Assembly (NCBI RefSeq): GCF_008630535.1
Contig: NZ_VWPH01000004.1
Location: 248,001 to 312,000, forward strand
Length of the DNA: 64,000 nt
Direction: 5' to 3'
Source: Saccharopolyspora hirsuta
GTDB lineage: Bacteria > Actinomycetota > Actinomycetes > Mycobacteriales > Pseudonocardiaceae
The notes beneath the pieces were generated by a model. That model made no database searches. It worked only from the letters and a program-made list of their open reading frames with translations, and was not told where the DNA came from. Positions 17,812 to 26,272 of this stretch are shown here, in pieces. Within the stretch, counting starts at the first letter, position 1. Each line of letters opens with the position of its first letter. Both the position numbers and the translations under genes were made by a program.

Positions 17812-18741
17812 TCAGCTGCGAGCGCTGGCCTCCTCGCGGTCCGGGGTTCGTGGTTCGGCGCGCTCCTTCGTGCGGGGTTTCAGCTCGCTGACGAGCACCC
17901 CGAGGACGATCAGGGCTGCTCCGAGGAGCGCCAAGCCGGGCAGGCGGTCACCTGCGACGCGTCCGATGACACCTCCCCAGACCGGTTCGCCGGTGTAGAT
18001 GATGGTCGCCCTCGTCGGGGAGACGAAGCGCTGCGCCCAGTTCATGGTGAGCTGGATGAGGTAGCTCGCGGCACCGAGGCCGACCGCCGCGGTGAGCCAG
18101 ACCCAGGAGAACTCCGGGATCCGCTCCCCGGCCACCGGCATCAGCAGCAGGGACAGCGCACCGCCGACGAACAGCTGCACGACGGTGACCCGGCCGAGGT
18201 CGACCTTCCCGGCGAACGATCCGATCAGGATGATCTCGGCGGCGATGGCCACCGCGCTGAGGAGCGTGACGAGCTCGCCGGTGCTCAGGGAGATCCCGGC
18301 CGCGCCCGGCCCGGCCAGCAGCACCAGACCGGTGAACGCGAGCGCGACGCCGACCAGCGTCATCAGCCGCGGCGCCCTGCGGAGCACGGCCCACTGCAGC
18401 AGCGGCACGATCGGCACGTACAGCGCGCTGATGAACGCCGAGGTGCTGCTGCTGATCGACTGCAGCCCCCAGGTCTGCAGCCCGTACCCGAGGAAGATCA
18501 TCACACCGATCGCGCTGCCCGCCCCCAGCTCGAGCCGGGTCAGCCCCGCCAAGGTGCGCCGGAACACCACGAGGCCGATCGCGGCGGCGGTCAGGAAGCG
18601 CACGCCGACGAAGAACAGCGGTCCGCTGTGGTTCATCGCGACGTGGATGATCAGGAACGTCGCGCCCCAGATCGCGGTGATCCCGACCAGCGCGGCCTCG
18701 TGCCTGCTCAGCAGCGGGAACCGCCGGAAGAAGTGCAGCAT
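17812..18741 (-). CDS. EamA/DMT-superfamily exporter (RhaT/YdcZ-like)
   Basis: A 309-residue protein with about ten hydrophobic helices in two EamA repeats. GITAIWGATFLI begins the first repeat and GEPVWGGVIGRVAGDRL is in the second. These proteins export metabolites, amino acids or drugs. It is divergent from an XRE-cupin regulator with only 31 bp between starts, a common regulator-exporter pair. The ATG at 18741 is the first before the conserved start. Confidence 0.85.
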   Translation of the reverse strand: MLHFFRRFPLLSRHEAALVGITAIWGATFLIIHVAMNHSGPLFFVGVRFLTAAAIGLVVFRRTLAGLTRLELGAGSAIGVMIFLGYGLQTWGLQSISSSTSAFISALYVPIVPLLQWAVLRRAPRLMTLVGVALAFTGLVLLAGPGAAGISLSTGELVTLLSAVAIAAEIILIGSFAGKVDLGRVTVVQLFVGGALSLLLMPVAGERIPEFSWVWLTAAVGLGAASYLIQLTMNWAQRFVSPTRATIIYTGEPVWGGVIGRVAGDRLPGLALLGAALIVLGVLVSELKPRTKERAEPRTPDREEASARS

Positions 18742-18777
18742 GTTGCACAACGGTATGTGTAGAATCCTGCACGTGCA
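18731..18777. promoter_or_regulatory. Compact divergent operator with palindromes and a leaderless promoter
   Basis: GTGCA-N6-TGCAC (18733-18748) overlaps the exporter start, and the perfect palindrome TGCACGTGCA (18768-18777) overlaps the regulator start. A TAGAAT -10 box at 18760-18765 lies 7 nt before the GTG of the regulator, so its mRNA is probably leaderless. The repeated TGCAC half-site suggests autoregulation by the XRE protein. Confidence 0.55.
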
Positions 18778-19324
18778 AGAGCCGCGTCCGGACGTCCTGG
18801 TGCACGTCGGGGAGAACCTGCGCCGCCTGCGCCGCGCGGCGGAGCTGAGCCAGGCCGCGCTCGCCGCCGCATCGGGCGTGAGCCGGCGGACGATCATCAA
18901 CCTGGAGGCGGGCGAGGCCAACATCAGCCTGTCCGGCCTGGACAAGCTCGCCGACGCGCTGGGGGCGACCTTCGTCGACCTGGTGACCCCGCCGAGCGCG
19001 CCGACCAGCCGGATCGACGCGACCGCGTGGACCGGCCGCCACCCGGACAGCCGGGCGGTGCTGCTCGGCAGCACCCCGGCGCGCTCCGAGGCGCAGCTGT
19101 GGACCTGGAGCCTCGCCCCCGGCGACCGCTACGACGCCGAGCCCGATCCCGACGGGTGGCACGAGATGGTCTACGTGACGCGCGGCCGCCTGCTGATCGA
19201 GCGCGACGAAGGCCCGGCCCGCGTCGCCGAAGGCGACTACGCCATCTACTCCAGCGCCCAGCGCTACGCCTACGTCAACGACGCGGAGACCACCACCACC
19301 TTCGTCCGCAACGTCATCTCCTGA
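18773..19324 (+). CDS. XRE-family regulator with C-terminal cupin domain
   Basis: A 183-residue protein. Residues about 10-65 are a helix-turn-helix of the XRE type (GENLRRLRRAAELSQAALA, then SGVSRRTIINLEAGEANIS). Residues about 105-180 form a small cupin (GWHEMVYVTRGRLLIE, EGDYAIY) that senses a ligand. This SutR/PuuR-like layout controls adjacent transporter genes. The GTG start lies right after a -10 box, so translation is likely leaderless. The divergent exporter is the probable target. Confidence 0.88.
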   Translation: MQEPRPDVLVHVGENLRRLRRAAELSQAALAAASGVSRRTIINLEAGEANISLSGLDKLADALGATFVDLVTPPSAPTSRIDATAWTGRHPDSRAVLLGSTPARSEAQLWTWSLAPGDRYDAEPDPDGWHEMVYVTRGRLLIERDEGPARVAEGDYAIYSSAQRYAYVNDAETTTTFVRNVIS

Positions 19325-19344
19325 TCCGCAGTGGACTCCCCGGT

Positions 19345-20607
19345 TCACGCCGGGGCCCCGCCGCCCACCGGCACGTCCTCCAGCTCGCGCGCCTTCGGCA
19401 GCCGCGGCACCCAGAACAGGCCGATCGCGTTCGCGGCCGCGGTGAAGGCGAGCAGCAGCCAGAACAGCAGCGCCGGGTTGGCCAGCGCGATCGCGGGCGT
19501 GACGAACGCGGCGAACGCCGCGATGACGCGGGCGAAGGCGATCGTGAGCCCGGTGGCCGTCGTGCGCAGCAGCGTCGGGATCAGCTCCTGGGACCACACC
19601 TTGTAGATGCCCTCGCCGCAGAAGGCGTTGCCGAGACCGGACAGCAGCAGCACGGCGACCAGGGTGAACCGGTTCGCCCCGAACAGCGCGGGCAGCGCCC
19701 AGGCGACGAGGATCAGCGCGGAGCCGCCCGCGAACCACGCGTACCGCGCCGGGCGGTCGACCACCCGCATGAACACCAGTCCGGCCAGGAAGCCCACGGG
19801 CAGGCCGAGCAGGCTCAGGCGGGAGTACTCCGCGACCTCGCCGCCGGTGAGGTTGGTCCACAGGAAGGTGCCGAAACTGCCCATTGTGGATGCACCCAGG
19901 TTCCACGCGGCGTAGTAGAGGCCCAGCGCGACGACCGCGAAGACCACGGGGGCGCGGAAGAGCTGGCCGATGCGGCTGAACTGGATTCCCCCGGCCGCTG
20001 CCTCGCTCCGCGCCGCGACCCACTCGGCGGACTCGCGCAGCGTGAAGCGCAGGACGAGCACGACGATCGCCACCACCAGCAGGTGCGCGAACATGATGCG
20101 CCCGCCGAGAACGCCCCACGACCCGACCACGGCGCTGAGCCCCATGGCGGCCACGATCCCGCCGATCCACAGGATGTTGGAGAAGATGACCATCTTCCCC
20201 TTGTGGCCGTCGGGCGACTCCTCGTTGATCAGCGCCAGCGAGGCGGCCAGATCCGCGCCGATCGCCAGGCCCACCGCGACGACACCGACGTGGAGCAGCC
20301 AGAGCGGGGACGCGATGAGCAGCATCGCGATGCCCGCGGCGTAAAGCAGCAGCGACAGGGTGAACACCCGGCGCCGCCCGAACAGGTCGCCGAGCCGACC
20401 ACCGCACAGCGCGCCGAGGGCGAACATCAGGGTCTGCAGCCCGAGAAGCGCGCCGACGGTCCCGGCGTCGAGGGCGAGGGCCTCGGTGTAGGAGCCGCCG
20501 AGGACGATGCCGGAGGTGACCAGCGCCCCGGCGTCGAGGTAGGAGGCCATGCCTGCGAGCGTGGCGATCTTCCACGTGCGGCCCGGTGGTTGCGCGAGCT
20601 GGGACAT
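19345..20607 (-). CDS. MFS transporter, sugar-porter-like
   Basis: A 420-residue protein with 12 predicted transmembrane helices. GGRLGDLFGRRRVF is the MFS loop 2-3 signature, and RESAEWVAAR resembles the PESPRWL sugar-porter motif at the end of helix 6. The ATG is preceded by GAGGAG. It starts 17 nt after the GH78 rhamnosidase, so the pair probably takes up and degrades a rhamnosylated compound. Confidence 0.85.
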   Translation of the reverse strand: MSQLAQPPGRTWKIATLAGMASYLDAGALVTSGIVLGGSYTEALALDAGTVGALLGLQTLMFALGALCGGRLGDLFGRRRVFTLSLLLYAAGIAMLLIASPLWLLHVGVVAVGLAIGADLAASLALINEESPDGHKGKMVIFSNILWIGGIVAAMGLSAVVGSWGVLGGRIMFAHLLVVAIVVLVLRFTLRESAEWVAARSEAAAGGIQFSRIGQLFRAPVVFAVVALGLYYAAWNLGASTMGSFGTFLWTNLTGGEVAEYSRLSLLGLPVGFLAGLVFMRVVDRPARYAWFAGGSALILVAWALPALFGANRFTLVAVLLLSGLGNAFCGEGIYKVWSQELIPTLLRTTATGLTIAFARVIAAFAAFVTPAIALANPALLFWLLLAFTAAANAIGLFWVPRLPKARELEDVPVGGGAPA

Positions 20608-20624
20608 CGGTTCTCCTCTCGGGC

Positions 20625-23294
20625 TCACGTCGTCACGACCGGCACCCGCAGCGCGTGCCGCCCGCCGCGCAGGGGCCTGCCCGGATGGCCCGGCAGCCGG
20701 ACCGCGGCGACCGCGGTCTCCGGCACCTCGACGTCCAGCTCCCACACCCCGCCCGAACGCCGCCACGCGACGGCGGCGCGGCCGCGCACCGTCGTGTGCG
20801 CGGCGCGGGCCCATCCCACGCGGTCGTCGAGGATCGGCGCGACGTCGAAGGTGGCCCACCCCGGGCTGGTCGGGCGCAGCCCGCCGACCGCCTGCTGGAT
20901 CCAGGCGGCCGCAGCGCCCAGGAAGTAGTGGTTGTGCGAGCGGGCGGTCTCGTCCCACGACTCCATCAGGGTTGCGGCTCCCGCCTCCCGCCAGACGCCC
21001 CAGCCCGGGCGGTCCCGCCGGGTGGCCACGGTGATGGCGAGGTCGGGGCGGCCGTGCTCGGCCAGCACCGGCAGCAAGTGCTTCGCCGCCACCGCACCGC
21101 AGTCCAGGTGTCCCCCGGTGCGGTGCTCGACGTCGGCGAACAAGCCCTCCGCGACCGCGGTGACGTGCTCCGCCGGGACGGCGCCGAACGCCAGCGGGAG
21201 CACGTTCATCGCCTGCCGGTACCCGACACCCGGGGCCCGGTAGCTGCCGTTGTCGAAGAACCGCTGGTGGTAGGCGGTTGCCACCACGTCCGAGGCCGCC
21301 CGGTACCGCTCCGCGCCGCTGGTCTCCCCCAGCACCTCGAGGATGTCGGCGCACCGGCTGACCACGTGCCGCAGCATCATCGTCGCGGTCGGCACCGGCC
21401 CCTCCGGGGCGAAGTGGTGGCCCGGGGAGAGCCAGTCGCCCCAGCTGTGGTGCGGCCACAGGCCGTCCGGCGCCAGGTCGAGCAGCCGATCGGTGTAGGT
21501 CCGGATCGGCTCCGCATAGCGCTCGAGAAACGTCCGGTCGCCGTACTCGCGGTAGAGGTACCAGGGGATCAGCACCATCGAGGCGCTCCACGCCGGGTCC
21601 GCCGCGCGGCCCCAATCCGGGGTGGGCACGATCTGCGGCACCACGCCGTGCTCGTCGCGCGCGTCCACGTGGTCGTCCAGCCACTTGCCGAACGACTCGC
21701 GCAGATCCACGTGGTGCAGCACGGCTTCGGTGGCCAGGTGCGCGTCCGCGGTCCAGCCGTTCTTCTCGTACACCGGGGTGTCGGTCGGGACGCCGTGCAG
21801 GTTGTTGCGGAACGTCCGCGCCGTCGCGTCGACGATCCAGGTCAGGACGTCGTTCGCGCACTCGAACTCGCCCACGCGCGCCACCGGCGTCTCCAGCCGG
21901 ACCGCTCGGACCTCGCTCACCGCCGCACGCCCGAGGGTCTGCACGCTGGCGTACCGGAACCCCTTGTAGCTGAACCGCGGTTCCCACGCGGCCCCGGTTC
22001 CGCTGTCGGCCAGGACGAACCGGTCGACCTGGGCAGGTCCGGCGGCCAGCGGGTTCCGGCTGTGGACGGACCCGTCCTCGTCGAGCTGTTCGGCGTACCG
22101 GACGACGATCTCCGCACCCGCCTCGCCCACGGCGATGAGGCGGATCCGCCCGGCGAGCACCTCCCCGAAGTCGTGGACGACCACGCCGTCCGCCAGCGGG
22201 GTGCTCGACATCGGCGCGAGCACGTCGGCGCGGCGGACCGCCGGTGCGGTCGCCGGTTTCAGCTCCCCGCCCGGAGGTTCCACGACCAGCGCTGGCTCCC
22301 ACTCGGCGCGGCGCGCACGGCCGGGGTCGGTCGTCTCCCCGACGTAGAGCAGGTCGGAGGTCACCGCGCCCTCGGCCGCCTCCCAGTCCGGGCCCGAGGC
22401 GACGACGTGCCGCTCCCCCGCCCCGTCGATGTACTCCAGCTGCGCCAGCACCACGGGTTCGCGGTGCCAGCGGGCGAAGTTCCAGCCCCAGGTGTTCGCG
22501 CCCCTGGCGGCGTAGAAACCGCGGCCGAGTTCCGCGGTGAGCGTGTTCCGCCCGGCCCGCAGGAGCGCGGTCACGTCGTAGGTGCGGTACAGGACGGTGC
22601 GGTCGTACGTCGTCTGCGCCGGTTCCAGCACGTCGTCGGTCACCGCTCGGCCGTTGATCCGGAACTCCCCGTAGCCGAGACCGACCGCGCTCAGCCGGGC
22701 TCCCCGCACCTCCCCGGGAACCTCGAAGGAGGTGCGGAACACGGGATCGGGAGCGGGAACCGTTTCGACGCCGATGACCCGAACCCCCGGTTCCCGGACG
22801 CCGTCGCGCACGGCCCACCCCACGACCGGGAGCGGCGACACCCCGTCGTCCGGCCGTTCCGGAGCGGGACCGGACAGCGTCGGCCACCCGAGGCGGCCCA
22901 CGACGGGCCGGACCCGCAGCAGGTACTCCCCGGCACCGAGGCCGTCGGGGAGTTCGAGGAAGTGGGCGAAGCGGTCCCAGCGGACGATGCCGCGCTCGAC
23001 GACCTGGTCGGCCAGCACGGCACCGTCGGCGCCGCACAGCTCCACCAGGCAGCGCACCTCCGCACCCGGGTCGCCGACCAGGTCGAACCCCACGGCCGTG
23101 AACGGCCCCGGCGCGGTGAAGGACTGGCCGATCCAGTGCCCCGGCTCGACCCGCGCCACGTGGTCCGAGGTCACCGACCGCGAGATCCGGTGAGCGGGGT
23201 CGGTGCGCTTGCCGATCCACTGCGCGGACCACCGGACGGGCACCGGCGACGCCAGCGGCGGAAGGGACTCCGGAAGCGTGCTGCGAGCGCTCAC
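20625..23294 (-). CDS. Alpha-L-rhamnosidase, glycoside hydrolase family 78
   Basis: An 889-residue multidomain enzyme: two or three N-terminal beta-sandwich modules (residues 20-390, with WSAQWIG at the start and LGYGEFRINGR), then the (alpha/alpha)6 barrel with GVPTDTPVYEKNGWTADAH, which corresponds to the conserved P-T-D-x-P...GW-x-D-A catalytic segment. SWDETARSHNHYFLGAAAAW is the C-terminal family signature. It removes terminal alpha-L-rhamnose. The GTG start follows GAGGAGG by 5 nt. No signal peptide is evident, so the substrate would be imported by the MFS protein next to it. Confidence 0.88.
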   Translation of the reverse strand: MSARSTLPESLPPLASPVPVRWSAQWIGKRTDPAHRISRSVTSDHVARVEPGHWIGQSFTAPGPFTAVGFDLVGDPGAEVRCLVELCGADGAVLADQVVERGIVRWDRFAHFLELPDGLGAGEYLLRVRPVVGRLGWPTLSGPAPERPDDGVSPLPVVGWAVRDGVREPGVRVIGVETVPAPDPVFRTSFEVPGEVRGARLSAVGLGYGEFRINGRAVTDDVLEPAQTTYDRTVLYRTYDVTALLRAGRNTLTAELGRGFYAARGANTWGWNFARWHREPVVLAQLEYIDGAGERHVVASGPDWEAAEGAVTSDLLYVGETTDPGRARRAEWEPALVVEPPGGELKPATAPAVRRADVLAPMSSTPLADGVVVHDFGEVLAGRIRLIAVGEAGAEIVVRYAEQLDEDGSVHSRNPLAAGPAQVDRFVLADSGTGAAWEPRFSYKGFRYASVQTLGRAAVSEVRAVRLETPVARVGEFECANDVLTWIVDATARTFRNNLHGVPTDTPVYEKNGWTADAHLATEAVLHHVDLRESFGKWLDDHVDARDEHGVVPQIVPTPDWGRAADPAWSASMVLIPWYLYREYGDRTFLERYAEPIRTYTDRLLDLAPDGLWPHHSWGDWLSPGHHFAPEGPVPTATMMLRHVVSRCADILEVLGETSGAERYRAASDVVATAYHQRFFDNGSYRAPGVGYRQAMNVLPLAFGAVPAEHVTAVAEGLFADVEHRTGGHLDCGAVAAKHLLPVLAEHGRPDLAITVATRRDRPGWGVWREAGAATLMESWDETARSHNHYFLGAAAAWIQQAVGGLRPTSPGWATFDVAPILDDRVGWARAAHTTVRGRAAVAWRRSGGVWELDVEVPETAVAAVRLPGHPGRPLRGGRHALRVPVVTT

Positions 23295-23574
23295 CCCGTC
23301 CTCCTCGTCAAGCAGCGAGCGACTGCGTGCGCGGCCAGCACCGACCATGCCCGGAAACCCGCGGCAAGTACAGGGATGGCCCCGGCGCGCGCGGGAAATC
23401 GCAACCAATGGAGGAAATCCCGGCTCTTGTGCCGGAGGAGTGGGGATCGGGGCGACATCGGAACCACTGCCTGGGGATCGGTGGTGATACCCCGGGTGGG
23501 TTGGGGCGGAGCGGTGCCGTTGGGCGGTGGGTTACTTGAGGTTCAAAGCGGTGGGTGGTCGGCCTGGGGAGGCT

Positions 23575-23648
23575 GCAATTTCAATCGAAATTGCGTCGTT
23601 CTCGACGGAACCTGCGGTGGCGACGTGGGCAATTTCAATCGAAATTGC
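23575..23648. repeat. Two copies of a short A/T-rich inverted repeat
   Basis: GCAATTTC-AATC-GAAATTGC occurs at 23575-23594 and again at 23629-23648, 54 bp apart. Each copy is an 8-bp perfect inverted repeat around AATC and is conspicuously A/T-rich in a GC-rich genome. It looks like a REP-type element or a protein-binding site. Confidence 0.75.
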
Positions 23649-23650
23649 AG

Positions 23651-23832
23651 TCGTCACCGCCCCACGGACGGCCGCCGTAGCGGTCATCCCGCTTCGTGCG
23701 AACGGGCAGACTCTTTACTGCCGTCGTCACCACCCGACGGACGGCCGCCGTAGCGGTCGCCCCGCTTCGTGCGGACGGCCGGACTCTTCGCTGCCGTCGT
23801 CACCGCCCCACGGGCGGCCGTGATGGCGGTCT
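23651..23832. repeat. 73-bp direct tandem repeat, about 2.5 copies
   Basis: Units begin with TCGTCACC at 23651, 23724 and 23797. Units 1 and 2 are nearly identical, sharing GACGGCCGCCGTAGCGGTC and CCCGCTTCGTGCG; the third is truncated. No spacers lie between units, so this is not a CRISPR array. Confidence 0.8.
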
Positions 23833-23942
23833 GGGTGTGTGTTCTTCCGGGGTGATCGGGTGGTCGGGTCCGGGGTGAGCTGGGTGACACATGCTCGCCT
23901 GGGGTGTGGTGGTGTGCCAGACTCCCGGCCAGTCACAACCAC

Positions 23943-24123
23943 GTGCGCTCCGGGGCTCGGTGAAAGTCCGAACCGGCGGTGACAGTCCGCGACCCGGTCG
24001 ACCTCGTCGGCCGGTTGACCCGGTGGAACTCCGGGACCGACGGTGAAAGTCCGGATGGAAGGCTGCGCGCGCGGGCATGCCGCCGACGGGTCGTGGGCCC
24101 GTCGGAGACGGCTGCATGCCCGC
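23943..24123 (+). promoter_or_regulatory. FMN riboswitch (RFN element) with expression-platform hairpin
   Basis: The conserved RFN segments are in order: GGTGAAAGTCCGAACCGGCGG near 23960, GACAGTCCGCGACCC, CCGACGGTGAAAGTCCGG and GATGGAAGG near 24055. The closing P1 stem pairs 23943-23948 with 24065-24070. Immediately after, GCGGGCATGC (24071-24080) pairs perfectly with GCATGCCCGC (24114-24123), enclosing a second 8-bp stem (24083-24090 with 24098-24105). This nested hairpin ends 33 nt before the ribB ribosome-binding site. It can act as a terminator or as a switch for a sequestering structure when FMN binds. It controls ribB. Confidence 0.92.
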
Positions 24124-24168
24124 AGGTGCCCCCGGTGCGCAGCGCGATCCGGAACGGAGGCACCGGAG

Positions 24169-24810
24169 ATGTCAGCTAGCGCAACGGTCGATCAGGCGGA
24201 GCTGCGGCTCGACGCGGTCGAGGACGCCGTGCGGGCGTTCGCCCGGGGCCGGATCGTGGTGGTCGTGGACGACGCCGACCGGGAGAACGAGGGCGACCTG
24301 ATCTGCGCCGCGAGCACGGTCACCCCCGCCGACATCGCCTTCATCGTCCGGTACACCACCGGGATCGTCTGCGCCCCGATGGCCGGGGACCTGCTCGACC
24401 GGCTCGAGATCCCGCTGATGACCAGCCGCAACCGGGACCGGATGAGCACCGCCTTCACCATCAGCGTGGACGCGCGCGACGGGATCAGCACCGGGGTGTC
24501 CGCTGCGGACCGGGCCAAGACCCTGCGCACCCTGGTCGATCCCGGCTCCCGGCCCGACGACCTCGTCCAGCCCGGGCACATCTTCCCGCTGCGAGCCGCC
24601 GGGAACGGCGTGCTGGACCGCCCGGGCCACACCGAAGCCGCGGTGGACCTCGCCCGGCTGGCCGACCTGCCCCCGGCCGGTGTGCTCGCCGAGCTGGTCA
24701 ACGACGACGGCACCATGATGCGCGGCCAGCAGCTGCGCGACTTCGCCGACGCGCACGGTCTCGTGCTCATCTCCATCGAAGACCTGATCGCGACCCGCAA
24801 CCGCGGCTGA
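24169..24810 (+). CDS. ribB: 3,4-dihydroxy-2-butanone-4-phosphate synthase
   Basis: A 213-residue RibB that converts ribulose 5-phosphate to dihydroxybutanone phosphate and formate in riboflavin synthesis. DDADRENEGDL (around residue 35) is the catalytic acidic loop, and the GHIFPLRA and GHTEAAVDLARLA segments hold the remaining conserved His and Glu. There is no C-terminal GTP cyclohydrolase II domain, unlike the usual actinobacterial RibBA, and no other rib gene is nearby. GGAGG is 8 nt before the ATG. It sits under an FMN riboswitch at the edge of a cluster that contains a flavin monooxygenase, so a paralogue that boosts flavin supply is possible. Confidence 0.93.
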   Translation: MSASATVDQAELRLDAVEDAVRAFARGRIVVVVDDADRENEGDLICAASTVTPADIAFIVRYTTGIVCAPMAGDLLDRLEIPLMTSRNRDRMSTAFTISVDARDGISTGVSAADRAKTLRTLVDPGSRPDDLVQPGHIFPLRAAGNGVLDRPGHTEAAVDLARLADLPPAGVLAELVNDDGTMMRGQQLRDFADAHGLVLISIEDLIATRNRG

Positions 24811-24811
24811 C

Positions 24812-24840
24812 GCCCCGACGTTCTCCCGGCGCCACGGGGC
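24812..24840. terminator. Possible weak terminator between ribB and SRPBCC gene
   Basis: GCCCCG (24812-24817) pairs with CGGGGC (24835-24840) across a 17-nt loop, between two convergent genes. The short stem and long loop make it doubtful. Confidence 0.3.
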
Positions 24841-24876
24841 AAAGCGGGCACCCGCGTTCGGAGCGGCACGCGTTGT

Positions 24877-25332
24877 TCACGACTCCGCGAGTTCGGCGAG
24901 CCTGTCGAGGGAGGCCCGGAGCCGGTCCGCTGTGGTGGCGCGGGCTCGGGGCAGGCGGTTCTCGTCGGTCAGGCGGGACCAGTCGTAGGTGTGGGTGACC
25001 TTGGTCCGCCCCGCACCGGCCGGTTCGAGCTCCCACCGCCAGAGGTGGCCGGGCGGCTGCGCGCCCGGCTCCGACGGGAGCCAGGCGATGCGCCGTCCTT
25101 CTTCGAACTCCACCACGCGGTTCTCCCGGACGCTGCCCACGGTGAGCGTCACCGTGAACACCTCGCCCACCGCACGCACGCGCTGGCCCTCGGCAGCTTC
25201 GGCGAGGTTGTCGTTGCCGTCCCACCGCGGCTGCTGCGCCGGGTCAGCGATCAGTTCGAAGATCCGCTCCGCGCTGGCGGCGATCTCGCGGTGGCTGGTC
25301 ACGATGTGCGGGGGCTGACTGCTGGAGGTCAC
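24877..25332 (-). CDS. SRPBCC (polyketide cyclase/dehydrase-like) family protein
   Basis: A 151-residue START/SRPBCC-fold protein: SREIAASAERIFELIADP opens the fold, RWDGND follows, then WRWELEPAGAGRTKVTHTYDW and the long C-terminal helix SLDRLAELAE. The family binds hydrophobic ligands and includes aromatase/cyclases and many general stress proteins. The GTG start at 25332 lacks a good ribosome-binding site, and an in-frame GTG at 25362 is an alternative. It lies between ribB and the rifI homologue, so membership in the ansamycin cluster is unclear. Confidence 0.7.
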   Translation of the reverse strand: MTSSSQPPHIVTSHREIAASAERIFELIADPAQQPRWDGNDNLAEAAEGQRVRAVGEVFTVTLTVGSVRENRVVEFEEGRRIAWLPSEPGAQPPGHLWRWELEPAGAGRTKVTHTYDWSRLTDENRLPRARATTADRLRASLDRLAELAES

Positions 25333-25395
25333 CGCACGATTGAAGCACCTCTGGCCCGCCACCGGGAAGATCGCGGGGGCCGCGCCGGTGGTCGG

Positions 25396-26232
25396 TCAGG
25401 GTGCTCCGCCGGGGTCGCTCTTGTCGGTGAGCCCGAAGAAGTCGAGGTAGGCCGGGATCTGGTGGTCGAGCATGTGGATTCCGTGGTGGATCGGGTGGCC
25501 TCGGGATGCCGCGAGCGACAGGAGCTTGGTATCGCGCGGCGTCATGATGATGTCGGCGACGACGGCGTTCGGCGGCAGATCGTCGAGGTCGAAGGGAAGG
25601 TCGTCCGTTTCGCGCAGTCCGAGCGGGGTGGCGTTCACCGCGAGATCGGCGCCGAGCAGGTCCGGCACTTCGCTGAACCGGGCGCGCTGCGGCCACCTCG
25701 CCTCGACGCGGGCGCGCAGGTCGGCCAGGCGGGCGGGATCGCGGTCGCAGATGCGGAGATCACCGACCCCTGCTTCGAGCAGCGCCACCGCGAGGGCGCT
25801 GCCCGCGCCGCCCGCCCCGACGACCGTCACCGTCCGACCTGCGGGATCGCGTTGCTCGTGGACCAGGCCAGCGACGAAACCGGCGCCGTCGAAGTTCGAC
25901 GCGGACCAGCTGCCGTCCGGCTCCCGGCGAAGTGCGTTGGCGCTGCCCGAGACCACCACCGCCGGGCTGAGGTGATCGGCCAGCTCGCACACCGCGATCT
26001 TGTGCGGCACCGTGACGAGCAGGCCGTCCAGGTTGCCGATCAGCTGCAGGCCGCGCACGACCTCGGTCAGTCGGCCGGACGGTGCGTGGACCGGGACGAG
26101 CACCGCGTCGGCGCCGAGCCGCTCGAACTCGCGGTTGAGCAGCTCCGGCGCCCGCACCTGCTCCACCGGGTCGCCCAGCACCCCGAACAGGCGCGTCCGA
26201 CCGGTGATCCGGGAAATCTCAGATCCGCCCAC
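25396..26232 (-). CDS. rifI: Shikimate/aminoquinate dehydrogenase homologue (RifI-like)
   Basis: A 278-residue AroE-fold protein. TRLFGVLGDPVEQVRAP corresponds to the substrate-binding start, VTVPHK to the N-x-T-x-P-x-K motif with the catalytic Lys, SNFDGAGF to the NTDG loop, and VVGAGGAGSALAV binds NAD(P). The last residues (GIHMLDHQ) match the family's closing helix. RifI oxidises or reduces aminoquinate and is not strictly required for AHBA. The GTG start at 26232 is preferred over the ATG 18 nt upstream because GGAGG lies 7 nt before it. It ends the run rifH-small ORF-rifI. Confidence 0.85.
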   Translation of the reverse strand: MGGSEISRITGRTRLFGVLGDPVEQVRAPELLNREFERLGADAVLVPVHAPSGRLTEVVRGLQLIGNLDGLLVTVPHKIAVCELADHLSPAVVVSGSANALRREPDGSWSASNFDGAGFVAGLVHEQRDPAGRTVTVVGAGGAGSALAVALLEAGVGDLRICDRDPARLADLRARVEARWPQRARFSEVPDLLGADLAVNATPLGLRETDDLPFDLDDLPPNAVVADIIMTPRDTKLLSLAASRGHPIHHGIHMLDHQIPAYLDFFGLTDKSDPGGAP

Positions 26233-26272
26233 CCCGCACCCTCCGCTCATACGTCCGCCGAATCACCGGAGC

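Larger units (their letters stand above)
23295..23942. other. Non-coding region upstream of ribB carrying two repeat families
   Basis: No convincing gene on either strand. The first 280 bp show nothing beyond the rhamnosidase promoter region. From 23575 there are two hairpin repeats and then 73-bp tandem repeats, listed separately. The 73-bp period shifts the reading frame in each unit, so the open frames seen across it are not coding. Confidence 0.7.

Noticed and set aside
23651-23832. CRISPR array
   Set aside because: Units are directly abutting with no unique spacers, the period is 73 bp, and no cas gene is present.
23684-23942. Small repetitive proteins encoded by the tandem-repeat region
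   Set aside because: The 73-bp unit is not a multiple of three, so the repeated peptide jumps frames; no ribosome-binding site.
24169-24810. Bifunctional RibBA
   Set aside because: The frame stops after the RibB domain and no cyclohydrolase II motif follows.
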